DNA of 55,057 bases from JBGPEQ01 sp035518775 (GTDB lineage Bacteria > Pseudomonadota > Alphaproteobacteria > Dongiales > Dongiaceae). Shown here piece by piece: positions 42,813 through 51,695 of the stretch. The translations under genes were made by a program, and so were the position numbers. The first letter of the stretch is position 1; each line of letters starts with the position of its first letter. The notes under the pieces are model-generated. The model was not told the origin of the DNA, made no database searches, and saw only the letters and a list, made by a program, of their open reading frames with translations. Location of the stretch: contig DATIXH010000444.1 of NCBI GenBank assembly GCA_035518775.1, positions 1 to 55,057 of the forward strand, read 5' to 3'.

Positions 42813-43205
42813 CTAGAACCACATGTCCGCGACGCACCGTCCGTCGCGACCCAGATCGTCGAAGCTCACCAGCCCGTCGAAGTGATCGACGACGATGGCG
42901 CCCACCGCGTCCGGTTCGGCGAGCCGCAGATTGACGGCGATCCGGCGGCGGCCGTCCTTGCCCGGCGCGGTCGCGCGCCAATAGGCGACGCAGCCGCAGT
43001 CCGGACAGAAGTGAAAGCCCAACGCCCGTTTTCCCCAGGCATAGACCCTGGTAAGGCCCGACACCCGTATGCGTTCGTCTTCGTAATCATAGGCCCAGAG
43101 CACGCCGTAGCGCCGGCACACCGTGCAGTTGCACGCCGTGGCCGACTCGGGGGTTCCGTCGAAACTCCAGCGGACCGCGCCGCAATGACAAGCGCCTTCG
43201 ATCAT
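42813..43205 (-). CDS. GFA family zinc protein
   Basis: 130 residues: CHCG at residues 6-9, CNCTVC, and FHFCPDCGCV supply the zinc-binding cysteines of the glutathione-dependent formaldehyde-activating enzyme family. Family members act on thiol adducts; not all use formaldehyde. ATG start, convergent with the NTF2-like gene. Confidence 0.85.
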   Translation of the reverse strand: MIEGACHCGAVRWSFDGTPESATACNCTVCRRYGVLWAYDYEDERIRVSGLTRVYAWGKRALGFHFCPDCGCVAYWRATAPGKDGRRRIAVNLRLAEPDAVGAIVVDHFDGLVSFDDLGRDGRCVADMWF

Positions 43206-43359
43206 CTTGTTCGAGCGACCTCCTGAGACGACACAGCCATATCACAACCGGCCGCTCCTGGCACGCTGCGGCCTGCTCATGGCGCTATCGAATCCCTCCC
43301 TCACGAAGCGCACGAAGCGGGGAGGGGAGGAGCGCCGCCCCACAATCCTCCCGCTTCGA

Positions 43360-43675
43360 TCAGGACGGTCTGCACCGCGGCGCCGGAGCGGCCGTGCCGC
43401 GGATCTTGGACCAATACTCGGCGGCCACATCCTCGTCGATCTCCACGGGCTTCGAACTCAGGTCATAGAGCCGATCGCGCCCGTCCTTGCGCGGACCCGA
43501 AATCCAATAGTGCTCCCCGGTCTCGGCGTCATAGTAGTTGGCCTTGAAACCGCCTCCACCCAGTCGATGGAAGGTCTTTCCTGCGTAGGTGAGCGAGCGG
43601 CCCGACTTCGAGAAGGTCACGCGCCCGATGCGCACGGGCCCGTTCAGGGAGTCCCCCCTTACTCTCGATATACAT
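43360..43675 (-). pseudogene. Small conserved hypothetical gene, frameshifted at a G-run
   Basis: From GTG 43635 the frame reads MRIGRVTFSKSGRSLTYAGK, GGGFKANYYDAETGEHYWIS and EIDEDVAAEYWSKI: a conserved small protein of unknown function. Relatives start MxIExK. Here the true N-terminus MYIESK begins at 43675 in another frame, and a run of six G (minus strand) separates them; removing one G gives a continuous MYIESKGDSLNGPVRIGRV. So either this is a frameshifted gene, or one G is a sequencing error, or the ribosome slips. Without it, a shorter protein from the GTG is possible. Confidence 0.6.
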
Positions 43676-44016
43676 GATCCGAGTCTTCGTCGCGCTCATT
43701 TGCATGTTCCAGCTCAGCGGCAGATCGGGTCTTATATCCACCCCGGTATTTGGAAAACGTAAACCGCATTCGAGGGGCGATCAGAGGAGCCGTTCCGTTC
43801 ACCCTCAAAACTGTCACCGCCGGGCTTGACCCGGCGATCCACTCTTCGACCGCGAATGGTGCTCACTCGGTATGGATCGCCGGGTCAGGCCCGGCGGTGA
43901 GGATGACGGGGGGAAGTCCCAAGCGGCTATGCTTATCAGTGTTCATCGGCGTTCATCTCTGGTTTCCATCAACTCGACCTTGACAGTCCACTCGCCGGGC
44001 GACATGGCCTGACCCG
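43676..44016. other. Intergenic region upstream of ligD with palindromic repeat
   Basis: Contains an inverted repeat (43813-43907) and a fragment of a widespread CATCTGTGGTTTC-type repeat near 43932-43972. No supported gene. Confidence 0.5.
43813..43907. repeat. GTCACCGCCGGGCTTGACCC palindromic repeat
   Basis: Arms GTCACCGCCGGGCTTGACCC and GGGTCAGGCCCGGCGGTGA around TGGATCGCCGGG-type inner arms. A palindromic family distinct from the other two in the window. Confidence 0.75.
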
Positions 44017-47000
44017 ATGAACAAACCCCTCGACGCCTATCGCGCCAAGCGCGACTTCTCGAAGACGCCGGAGCCGGCCGGCAAGCCGCGCAAGCGCAAG
44101 GCCGGTAACGCCTACGTCATCCAGAAGCACGCCGCGCGCCGCATGCATTATGATTTCCGGCTCGAGCTCGGCGGCGTGCTGAAGAGCTGGGCGGTGCCGG
44201 AGGGGCCGAGCCTCATCCCCGGCAAGAAGCGGCTCGCCGTCCATGTCGAGGACCATCCGCTCGAGTACGGCAGCTTCGAGGGCGTGATCCCCGAGCGCGA
44301 ATACGGCGCCGGCACGGTCATGGTGTGGGACCGCGGCACCTGGACGCCCGAGTTCGATCCCGAATTCGGCTACAAGAAGGGGCACCTGAAATTCACCCTC
44401 CAGGGCGAGAAGCTGAAGGGCGCCTGGCATCTCGTGCGCATGGCGCGCAAGCCGCGCGAGAAGCAGGAAGCCTGGCTGCTGTTCAAGTCCGACGACGCGG
44501 CCGCGCGGCCCGAGGGCGCGCCCGACATCCTGGAGGAGATGCCGCGCTCGGCCGCCACCGGCCGCACCATGGAGGAGATCGCCCGCGAGCAGGACCGCGT
44601 CTGGTCCTCGAAGCAGGGCGGCGAGCTCAAGCAGAAGAAGCAGCGCCGCAGGGCGGCCGTCGATGCCGCCAAGCTGCCGAAGGCCAAGGCTGGCCCTCTG
44701 CCGAACTTCGTCGAGCCGATGCTATCGTCGGCCGTCGAGGTGGCGCCGTCGGGCGCCGACTGGGTGCACGAGATCAAGTATGACGGCTATCGCGTGCAGA
44801 TCCGCATCGAGAGCGGCCGCGTCGTCCTGCGCACGCGCACGGGCCTCGACTGGACCGAGCGCTTTCCCGTCATCGCCAAGGCGGTCGCGAGCCTGCCGCT
44901 GAAGTCGGCGCTCATCGACGCCGAGATCGTCGTGCAAACCGAGGCCGGCGTCGCCAGCTTCACCGCCCTCGTCGACGCGCTGAAGAGCGGCAAGGCCGGC
45001 GACCTCGTGCTCTACGCCTTCGATCTTCTCCATCTCGACGGCTTCGACCTGCGCGAAACGCCACTCAGGGAGCGCAAGGCCGCCCTCGCCAAGATCGTCG
45101 CCGCCGACGGCGTGGACGGCCGCATCCGCTTCAGCGACCACCTGCCGGGCGACGGCGACACCATCTTCCGCCACGCCTGCCGCCTCGGCCTGGAAGGCAT
45201 CGTCTCCAAGAGGCTGTCGTCGCCCTATCGCTCCGGCCGCGTGACGAGCTGGGTGAAGCTCAAATCGACGGATCGCAAGCCGTTCGTGATCGCCGGCTAC
45301 GTGCCTTCCACCGTCGACAAGAAGGCGGTCGGCGCCCTCGTCCTCGGCGAGTATGTCGGGGGCAAGCTGGTTCCGTCAGGCCATTGCGGCAGCGGCTTCA
45401 GCGCGGCGCTCTCGCGCGAGCTCTTCGAGAAGCTCGATCCCTTGCGCACGAAGACCGCGCCGCTCCAGGACGAGACCGCCGTCGCCAAGGGCGCCAAGTG
45501 GGTCGAGCCGGTTCTCGTCGCGGAGATCGAGTATCGCACCCGCACGGGCACCGACATCATTCGCCACGCCACCTTCCGCGAGTTGGTGGAGGGAGTAGAT
45601 CCGAAGAAGATCACGCGCGAGCGCGCGACGCCGACGAAGCAGATGGCGGACGCGACGCCGGCGGTGCGGCTGACCAACCCAGGGCGGCTGCTGTGGCCGG
45701 AGCAGGGCATCACCAAGGAGGGTCTCGCCGATTTCTATGCGGAGATCGCCAACTGGATCCTGCCGCACATCGTGGGACGCCCGCTCAGCCTCGTGCGCTG
45801 CCCCGATGGCGTAAACAAGCAGTGCTTCTTCCAGAAGCACCGCTGGGCCGGCCTGAGCAAGGCCGCCCGCGACGTGCCCGTCTCGAACGAGAAGGAGCCG
45901 GCGATCGCCATCGATGACCTCACCGGCCTGCTCGAGCTGGTCCAGGCCAGCGTGCTGGAGATCCACCCCTGGGGCGCGCAGGCCGCTGACCCCGAGCTGC
46001 CCGACCGCGCCACCATCGACCTCGATCCCGGCGACGACGTGCCCTGGGACCAGGTGATTGCCGGCGCGCTGGAGGTGCGCACCCGGCTGGCGAACCTGGG
46101 CCTGCGGAGCTTCGTGAAGACCACCGGCGGCAAGGGCCTGCACGTCGTCTTTCCGCTCACCCCCAAGGCCGACTGGGACACCGTGAAGGCCTTCACCCAG
46201 TCGCTCGCCGAGCGCATGGCCGCCGACAGCCCGGCCCGCTACACCGCCAACATGGCCAAGCGCGAGCGTGGTGGCCGCATCTACATCGACTACTTGCGCA
46301 ACGGCATGGGCGCGACCGCCGTCGGCGCCTATTCGACTCGCGCCCGCCCCGGCGCCGCCGTCTCGACCCCGCTCGCCTGGGAGGAGCTGGGCCCCGCGAT
46401 CCGCGCCAGCCACTTCACCGTCGAGAACCTCCCCAAGCGCCTCGCCTTCCTGGACGACGACCCCTGGACAGGAATTTCCTCCTTGAAGCAGGAGCTGCCG
46501 AGCACGGAACAGCTGCAAGAGCACCCTGCGTCCTTCGACAAGCTCAGGATGAGGGGCAATCGTGGTGGCACGAAGAACGACCCTCATCCTGAGCTTGTCG
46601 AAGGACGCACAACGCCGATCCCAGCGGCAGCGAGCAATCGCACCAACCGCGTCCCCTCTCCCGCGAAGCGGGAGAGGGCCAGGGCGAGGGCCGGCGAGCC
46701 CGCACCGCCCTCCGCCGTCTCCCCCGAAAACATCCAGCGCCTCCTCCCCGACGCCGTCGTGCCGTCAAGAGAGCAGCTGGCAACCTACTGGAAGACGGTC
46801 GTGAAAGAGGCGCTCCCCCATCTCGCCCGCCGCCCCCTCAAGCTCGTGCGCCACGCCGCCGGCAGGACGTTCTTCCACCAGGGCCCCCTGCCGCCCGTGC
46901 CGGACGCCGTGCACCAGCTCCGCATCGAGACGCGCGCCGGCGGGGAGGGGGTGCGCCTCTGGGTCGACAGCCTGGAAGGCCTGCTCGGCCTGCTCGAGAT

Positions 47001-47535
47001 CGGCGTCGTGGAGCTGCACCCCTGGGGCTCGACCGTCGACGACCTCGATCGCCCCGACCTGCTCGCCTTCGCTCTGGAACCGGACGAAGCCAATGATTGG
47101 GCCGCCGTCGCGAAGACCGCCCTCGCCATGCGCGACGTCCTGCAGGCGGAGACCCTCGACAGCTGGCCGAAGCTCACCGGCACCGGCGTCCACGTCATGG
47201 TGCCGATCGAGCCCGACCTCACTTGGGAAGAAGCACACCGCTTCAGCGAGGCCATCGCCGGCAAGCTCGTCGCCACCGCGCCCGACCGCTACACGGCTTC
47301 AATCGCCGACCGCCGCGGCCGCCTCTACGTCAACTGGCTCTGCAACAGCCGCGGCCTGACCGCCATCGGCGCCTATTCGCCGCTGGCGCTGCCCGGCTTC
47401 CCGATCGCCGCCCCGGTCTCCTGGCGCCACCTGGAGCGGGGCCTCCGCCCCGACGCCTTCACGCTGAATCGCGTGCCGAAACGGTCGAAAAGCCGAGAAT
47501 CCTCGTCGGCAAAGGCCCGAACCCGCCCCAAATGA
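44017..47535 (+). CDS. ligD: Multifunctional DNA ligase LigD with duplicated polymerase domain
   Basis: 1172 residues, longer than the usual 800-900. In order: 3'-phosphoesterase domain (about 30-160; HAARRMHYDFRLELGG, HVEDHPLEYGSFEG); ATP-dependent ligase (about 220-525; nucleotidyl lysine K254 in EIKYDGYR); polymerase/primase domain (about 548-825; metal-binding D668 and D670 in IDLDPGDD, H709 in GGKGLHVVF, D758 in YIDYLRNG); a repeat-derived linker (about 836-895); then a second polymerase-like domain (about 905-1155) in which the three metal aspartates are replaced (A1019, E1021, N1106) while H1059 is kept. It should therefore be catalytically dead. Works with Ku in end joining. Ends at the 90-bp dispersed element. 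Confidence 0.93.
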   Translation: MNKPLDAYRAKRDFSKTPEPAGKPRKRKAGNAYVIQKHAARRMHYDFRLELGGVLKSWAVPEGPSLIPGKKRLAVHVEDHPLEYGSFEGVIPEREYGAGTVMVWDRGTWTPEFDPEFGYKKGHLKFTLQGEKLKGAWHLVRMARKPREKQEAWLLFKSDDAAARPEGAPDILEEMPRSAATGRTMEEIAREQDRVWSSKQGGELKQKKQRRRAAVDAAKLPKAKAGPLPNFVEPMLSSAVEVAPSGADWVHEIKYDGYRVQIRIESGRVVLRTRTGLDWTERFPVIAKAVASLPLKSALIDAEIVVQTEAGVASFTALVDALKSGKAGDLVLYAFDLLHLDGFDLRETPLRERKAALAKIVAADGVDGRIRFSDHLPGDGDTIFRHACRLGLEGIVSKRLSSPYRSGRVTSWVKLKSTDRKPFVIAGYVPSTVDKKAVGALVLGEYVGGKLVPSGHCGSGFSAALSRELFEKLDPLRTKTAPLQDETAVAKGAKWVEPVLVAEIEYRTRTGTDIIRHATFRELVEGVDPKKITRERATPTKQMADATPAVRLTNPGRLLWPEQGITKEGLADFYAEIANWILPHIVGRPLSLVRCPDGVNKQCFFQKHRWAGLSKAARDVPVSNEKEPAIAIDDLTGLLELVQASVLEIHPWGAQAADPELPDRATIDLDPGDDVPWDQVIAGALEVRTRLANLGLRSFVKTTGGKGLHVVFPLTPKADWDTVKAFTQSLAERMAADSPARYTANMAKRERGGRIYIDYLRNGMGATAVGAYSTRARPGAAVSTPLAWEELGPAIRASHFTVENLPKRLAFLDDDPWTGISSLKQELPSTEQLQEHPASFDKLRMRGNRGGTKNDPHPELVEGRTTPIPAAASNRTNRVPSPAKRERARARAGEPAPPSAVSPENIQRLLPDAVVPSREQLATYWKTVVKEALPHLARRPLKLVRHAAGRTFFHQGPLPPVPDAVHQLRIETRAGGEGVRLWVDSLEGLLGLLEIGVVELHPWGSTVDDLDRPDLLAFALEPDEANDWAAVAKTALAMRDVLQAETLDSWPKLTGTGVHVMVPIEPDLTWEEAHRFSEAIAGKLVATAPDRYTASIADRRGRLYVNWLCNSRGLTAIGAYSPLALPGFPIAAPVSWRHLERGLRPDAFTLNRVPKRSKSRESSSAKARTRPK
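46527..46609. repeat. CTTCGACAAGCTCAGG palindromic repeat, copy 5, inside ligD
   Basis: Arms TGCGTCCTTCGACAAGCTCA and TGAGCTTGTCGAAGGACGCA, 83 bases, in frame within ligD and without stop codons; it encodes PASFDKLRMRGNR...HPELVEGRT. It sits exactly between the two polymerase domains. Confidence 0.9.
46653..46690. repeat. CCCTCTCCC-type palindromic repeat inside ligD
   Basis: CCCTCTCCCGCGAAGCGGGAGAGGG plus GCCAGGGCGAGGG, in frame in ligD; encodes PSPAKRERARARAGE. Same family as 3831-3867 and 3994-4026. Confidence 0.8.
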
Positions 47536-47615
47536 ACCGAAAGTGGTATCAGTCAACTCATTGAACTCAAAGGGCGATTTTTTGATCCATAGGGTCGTTT
47601 TGCAGAATCGCGTAG
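47525..47615. repeat. 90-bp dispersed element, copy 2
   Basis: Gapless match to 5061-5151 with a nearly identical block at 47567-47615. It fills the space between the convergent ligD and gap genes; ligD's stop (47533-47535) lies in its less conserved half. Confidence 0.75.
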
Positions 47616-47616
47616 C

Positions 47617-48633
47617 TCAGCCCAGTTTGCCGATCGCGACGGCCGTATCGACCATCCGGTTGGAGAAGCCCCACTCGTTGTCGTACCAGCTCAGCACCCG
47701 CACCAGCTTGCCCTCGATCACCTTGGTCTGCTTCAGGTCGAAGGTCGAGCTGGCGGGGTTGTGGTTGAAGTCCGAGGACACCAGCGGCTGATCGTTGGTG
47801 GCGAGGATGCCCTTGAGCGGGCTGTTGCTGCCGGTCGCCGCCTCGATGATGGCCTTGTTGACCTCCTCGGCCGTGGTCGGCCGCTTCGGCACGAACTTGA
47901 AGTCGATCATGGAGACGTTCGGCGTCGGCACCCGAATGGAGGTGCCGTCGAGCTTGCCCTTCAGCTCCGGCAGCACCTCGCCTACCGCCTTGGCGGCGCC
48001 CGTGGTGGTCGGGATCATCGAGAGGGCGGCGGCGCGGGCGCGGTAGAGGTCCTTGTGCAGGGTGTCCAGCACCGGCTGGTCGCCGGTGTAGCTGTGGATG
48101 GTGGTCATGTAGCCCTGCTCGATGCCGATCGCCTTGTGCAGCACCGCCGCGACAGGCGCCAGGCAGTTGGTCGTGCAGGAGGCGTTGGAGAGGACCGTAT
48201 GCCCCTTCTCCAGCTTATGGTGGTTCACGCCGTAGACGACCGTGAGGTCCGCCCCCGTCGCCGGCGCCGAGACCAGCACGCGCTTCGCCCCCGCGCTCAG
48301 GTGCTTGGCGGCGTCCTCGCGCTTGGTGAAGATGCCCGTGCATTCGAGCGCGACGTCGACGCCCAGCTCCTTCCACGGCAGCTTGGTCGGGTCGCGCTCG
48401 GCCGTCACCTTCATCCAGCCGCGGCCGGCGTCGATGCCGTCCTCCTTCGTCTTGACCTCGCGGCCCAGCGGCCCGTGCACGGTGTCGTAGCGCAACAGGT
48501 GCGCGTTGGTCTCGACCGGCCCGAGATCGTTGAGCGCGACCACCTCGATATCCCGGCGGTCGCTCTCGATGATGGCGCGCAAGACCAGGCGCCCGATGCG
48601 CCCGAACCCGTTGATGGCAACCTTCACAGCCAT
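47617..48633 (-). CDS. gap: Glyceraldehyde-3-phosphate dehydrogenase, type I
   Basis: 338 residues from ATG 48633 (MAVKVAINGFGRIGRLVLRA). Nucleotide-binding INGFGRIGR, catalytic cysteine in SNASCTTNCLAPV, GAAKAVGEVLPELKGKLDG and the C-terminal SWYDNEWGFSNRMVDT. It oxidises glyceraldehyde-3-phosphate in glycolysis or works in reverse. Follows tkt on the same strand with 16 bases between, so one operon; pgk, usually next, is missing here. Confidence 0.96.
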   Translation of the reverse strand: MAVKVAINGFGRIGRLVLRAIIESDRRDIEVVALNDLGPVETNAHLLRYDTVHGPLGREVKTKEDGIDAGRGWMKVTAERDPTKLPWKELGVDVALECTGIFTKREDAAKHLSAGAKRVLVSAPATGADLTVVYGVNHHKLEKGHTVLSNASCTTNCLAPVAAVLHKAIGIEQGYMTTIHSYTGDQPVLDTLHKDLYRARAAALSMIPTTTGAAKAVGEVLPELKGKLDGTSIRVPTPNVSMIDFKFVPKRPTTAEEVNKAIIEAATGSNSPLKGILATNDQPLVSSDFNHNPASSTFDLKQTKVIEGKLVRVLSWYDNEWGFSNRMVDTAVAIGKLG

Positions 48634-48649
48634 GGCTCGCTCTCTCCCG

Positions 48650-50653
48650 CTACAACCGTTCCTTGGCCGCGGCGACCGCGGCATCGGCGGTGATGCCGAA
48701 ATGCTTGTAGAGATCCGGCCCCGGCGCCGAGGCCCCGAATCCGGTCATGCCGATGAACCCGCCCTCGTTGCCGATGTAGCGCTCCCAGCCGAACCCCCCG
48801 GCCGCCTCGATGGCGACCCGCACGCCGCCGGCGGGCAGCACGCTCTCGCGATAGGCGACCGGCTGCCGCTCGAACAGTTCCCAGCAGGGCAGGGACACTA
48901 CCGCCGCGCCGATGCCCTCGGCCTGCAGCTTCGCCCGCGCCTCGACTGCGATCTGCAGCTCGGAGCCCGTGGCGATCAGCGTCACCCGCTGCTTGCCCTC
49001 GGCCGGCGCCAGCACATAGCCGCCGCGCGCGCACAGGTTCGCATCGGTGTGCTGCGTCCGGATGGTCGGCACGGCCTGCCGCGTCAGCACCAGGATCGAC
49101 GGCCCCGTGCGGTTGGCCAGTGCGAGCTGCCAACACTCCGCGGTCTCCACCGTATCGGCCGGTCGGAACACCAGCAGGTTCGGCATCGCGCGGAGCGCCG
49201 CGAGATGCTCGATCGGCTGATGCGTCGGCCCGTCCTCGCCCTGGCCGATGGAGTCATGCGTCATCACGTAGATCACGCGCTGGCCCATCAGCGCGCCGAG
49301 GCGGATCGCCGGCCGGCAATAGTCGGTGAAACAGAGGAATGTGCCGCCGTAGGGAACGATGCCGCCGTGCAGCGCCAGCCCGTTCATCGCCGCGGCCATG
49401 CCATGCTCGCGGACGCCGTAGTAGATGTAGGTGCCGCCATAGTTCTGCGCGGTCACCGGCTTCATGTCCTTGGCCTTGGTGTTGTTGGAGCCGGTCAGGT
49501 CGGCCGAGCCGCCCACCAGCTCGGGCAGCACCGGCGCCAGCGCCTCGATCACTTTCAGCGAGGATTGGCGTGTGGCCAGTTTCGCAGCTTCCCCCGCCGC
49601 TGCCTTCTTCACGGCATTGATGGCGAGGTCGGACGCGCTCACCAGCTCGCCGCCGATACGGCGATCGAACTCGGCCCGCTCGGCATGGGCGGCATGCCGC
49701 TTCTGCCATGCCTCGAAACTGGGTCGGCCACGCTGGCCGATCGCGCGCCAGGCGGCAAGGATTTCATCGGGCACGACGAACGGCGGGTACGACCAGCCGA
49801 GCTTCGCGCGCGCCCCCGCGATCTCCTCGGCGCCGAGCGGCGATCCATGGGCGGATGCCGTGCCGGCCTTCTTGGGCGCACCGTAGCCGATGGTCGTGCG
49901 GCAGGCGATGAGCGACGGCCGGTCGGACGACTGCGCGCGGCTGAGCGCCGCCGCCACCGCCTCGGGATCGTGGCCGTCGATCGCCTCGGCCGCCCAGCCG
50001 GCAGCGCGGAAGCGCGCCACCTGGTCGTCAGAGACCGCCAGCGACGTAGGCCCGTCGATCGAGATGTGGTTGTCGTCGAACAGCACGGTGAGCTTGTTCA
50101 GCTTCAGGTGCCCTGCGATCGAGATCGCCTCGTGGCTGAGGCCCTCCATGAGGCAGCCGTCGCCGGCGAAGACGTAGGTGCGGTGATCGACGAGGTCGCT
50201 GCCGAAGCGCGCCGCCATGATGCGCTCGGCGATGGCCATGCCCACCGAATTGCCGAGGCCCTGGCCGAGCGGCCCGGTCGTCGTCTCGATGCCGCTGGCA
50301 TGACCGTATTCGGGATGCCCGGCGGTGCGGCTGCCGAGCTGGCGGAAGCGCTTGATCTCGTCCAGCGTCATATCCTCATAGCCGGTGAGATAGAGCAGCG
50401 CATAGAGCAGCATCGAGCCGTGGCCGTTCGAGAGCACGAAGCGGTCGCGGTCCGGCCAGTGCGGATGCAGCGGGTCGAACTTGAGGAAACGCGCGAACAG
50501 CACGGTGGCAACGTCGGCCATGCCCATGGGCATGCCGGGATGGCCCGAGTTGGCCTTCTCTACGGCATCCATGGCGAGCGCGCGGATGGCGTTGGCCATG
50601 TCGCGATGGCTGGCGGCGGGGGCGGAGGAGGGACGTGGGCTGACTGCTTCCAT
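48650..50653 (-). CDS. tkt: Transketolase
   Basis: 667 residues from ATG 50653 (MEAVSPRPSS); the longer frame to 50776 has no ribosome site. ThDP enzyme of the pentose phosphate/Calvin-type shuttle. Motifs: NSGHPGMPMGMADVA, YVFAGDGCLMEGLSHEA (ThDP/Mg2+), GEDGPTHQPIEHLA and the C-terminal FGWERYIGNEGGFIGMTGFG. Upstream of gap. Divergent from the DUF4164 gene; the 250-base gap between them probably carries both promoters. Confidence 0.96.
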   Translation of the reverse strand: MEAVSPRPSSAPAASHRDMANAIRALAMDAVEKANSGHPGMPMGMADVATVLFARFLKFDPLHPHWPDRDRFVLSNGHGSMLLYALLYLTGYEDMTLDEIKRFRQLGSRTAGHPEYGHASGIETTTGPLGQGLGNSVGMAIAERIMAARFGSDLVDHRTYVFAGDGCLMEGLSHEAISIAGHLKLNKLTVLFDDNHISIDGPTSLAVSDDQVARFRAAGWAAEAIDGHDPEAVAAALSRAQSSDRPSLIACRTTIGYGAPKKAGTASAHGSPLGAEEIAGARAKLGWSYPPFVVPDEILAAWRAIGQRGRPSFEAWQKRHAAHAERAEFDRRIGGELVSASDLAINAVKKAAAGEAAKLATRQSSLKVIEALAPVLPELVGGSADLTGSNNTKAKDMKPVTAQNYGGTYIYYGVREHGMAAAMNGLALHGGIVPYGGTFLCFTDYCRPAIRLGALMGQRVIYVMTHDSIGQGEDGPTHQPIEHLAALRAMPNLLVFRPADTVETAECWQLALANRTGPSILVLTRQAVPTIRTQHTDANLCARGGYVLAPAEGKQRVTLIATGSELQIAVEARAKLQAEGIGAAVVSLPCWELFERQPVAYRESVLPAGGVRVAIEAAGGFGWERYIGNEGGFIGMTGFGASAPGPDLYKHFGITADAAVAAAKERL

Positions 50654-50900
50654 GCTCGCTTCCGGTCGTTTCCGACGACGTGACCGGCCGTTGCCCTCGG
50701 CCGCTTTGTTGCGGCGCAAATTGCCGACCGAGTCGAGCCCCGTCAACCGCGCATTGCGCCTGCACAAATCGACCACGGAAATGTTGCGGATGACTTCCTC
50801 TTCCGCATCGTGCCTTGTTGACGGGACTGTCGCCTGCTGCCATGCTCGAATACTGAAGAAACGTCGTCAGAATCGGTTCTAACGACCTGAAACAACGGCA

Positions 50901-51125
50901 ATGTCCCGGGTCATGAACGCCTTGGAACAACTCGATGCAGCAATCGATCGCCTGGAGGCGGCAGTTGAGAAGCGGCTGGGCCGGGATCGGGCCGAGCGCG
51001 AACGCCTCAACGATGAGCTGAAGGGCCTGCGGCAGAACCACGTCAATCTGCAGAGTGAGGCCCGCACCGTGTCGTCGCGCCTGGACGCCGCCATCGGCCG
51101 CCTGCGCTCGATCCTGGAAGCGTGA
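50901..51125 (+). CDS. Small coiled-coil protein (DUF4164-like)
   Basis: 74 residues, almost all coiled coil: MNALEQLDAAIDRLEAAVEK, RLNDELKGLRQNHVNLQSEA, RLDAAIGRLRSILEA. Its stop is seven bases before zapA. Its size and place suggest a cell-division accessory analogous to ZapB, but the family is uncharacterised. Confidence 0.7.
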   Translation: MSRVMNALEQLDAAIDRLEAAVEKRLGRDRAERERLNDELKGLRQNHVNLQSEARTVSSRLDAAIGRLRSILEA

Positions 51126-51132
51126 GGGGCCA

Positions 51133-51462
51133 ATGTCCAACGTCGTCGTCACCATCAACGAGCGCACCTATGACCTGACCTGCAACGACGGCCAGGAGCA
51201 GCATCTGCGCGACCTCGCCGCCGATATCGGCCGGCGCGTCCAGGAGTTGACCAAGACGGTCGGGCAGCCGGGCGAGGCCCGTCTGCTCCTGATGGTCGGC
51301 CTGCTGCTGGCCGACGAGCTGGCCGACGCCAACGCCGAGATCGAGCGCCTGCAGCGCGACCAGAGCAAGGCGCCGGCCATCGACGAGGCGGCGGTGGCGG
51401 CGTCGCTCGAACGGCTGGCCAAGCACGTCCAGGACATTGCGGCGCGGCTCGAAGCAGCCTAA
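51133..51462 (+). CDS. zapA: Cell division protein ZapA
   Basis: 109 residues: VVVTINERTYDLTCNDGQEQ, LRDLAADIGRRVQELTKTVG, ARLLLMVGLLLADELADANA, then a coiled-coil tail. ZapA crosslinks FtsZ filaments. ATG 51133 has GTGAGGGG upstream. The downstream 6S RNA and fau genes are a conserved trio. Confidence 0.88.
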   Translation: MSNVVVTINERTYDLTCNDGQEQHLRDLAADIGRRVQELTKTVGQPGEARLLLMVGLLLADELADANAEIERLQRDQSKAPAIDEAAVAASLERLAKHVQDIAARLEAA

Positions 51463-51470
51463 GTATCTGT

Positions 51471-51642
51471 CACGGGCGGGTGCTGCACGGTGCGACAGGC
51501 CGACTCGATCCCCGCGGCCAATATCTACCTCTAGGGAGCTGTCCCTGCCGGGGCCTTGGCCTCGGTATCACGGCGCCCACCTGCGTAAGCAGGCCACGGT
51601 TGGATGTATGCGTGCCATCGGCTGCGGCGGCCCCGTCCGGCT
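51471..51642 (+). ncRNA. ssrS: 6S RNA
   Basis: Lies between zapA and fau, the conserved place of 6S RNA in proteobacteria. The two ends pair (CGGGCGGG with CCCGTCCG), and the middle carries the family's recurrent segments (GGTATCACGGCGCCCACCTG then CGTAAGCAGG). 6S RNA binds the RNA polymerase holoenzyme in stationary phase. End positions are estimated. Confidence 0.8.
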
Positions 51643-51695
51643 CTCTTAACCACGCGGTCCCTGGCGGCCGCGTTTGCTTTCCATTAAGGCTGCCA

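Noticed and set aside
48506..50683. 725-codon frame opposite gap and tkt
   Set aside because: Spans two real, well-conserved genes on the other strand.
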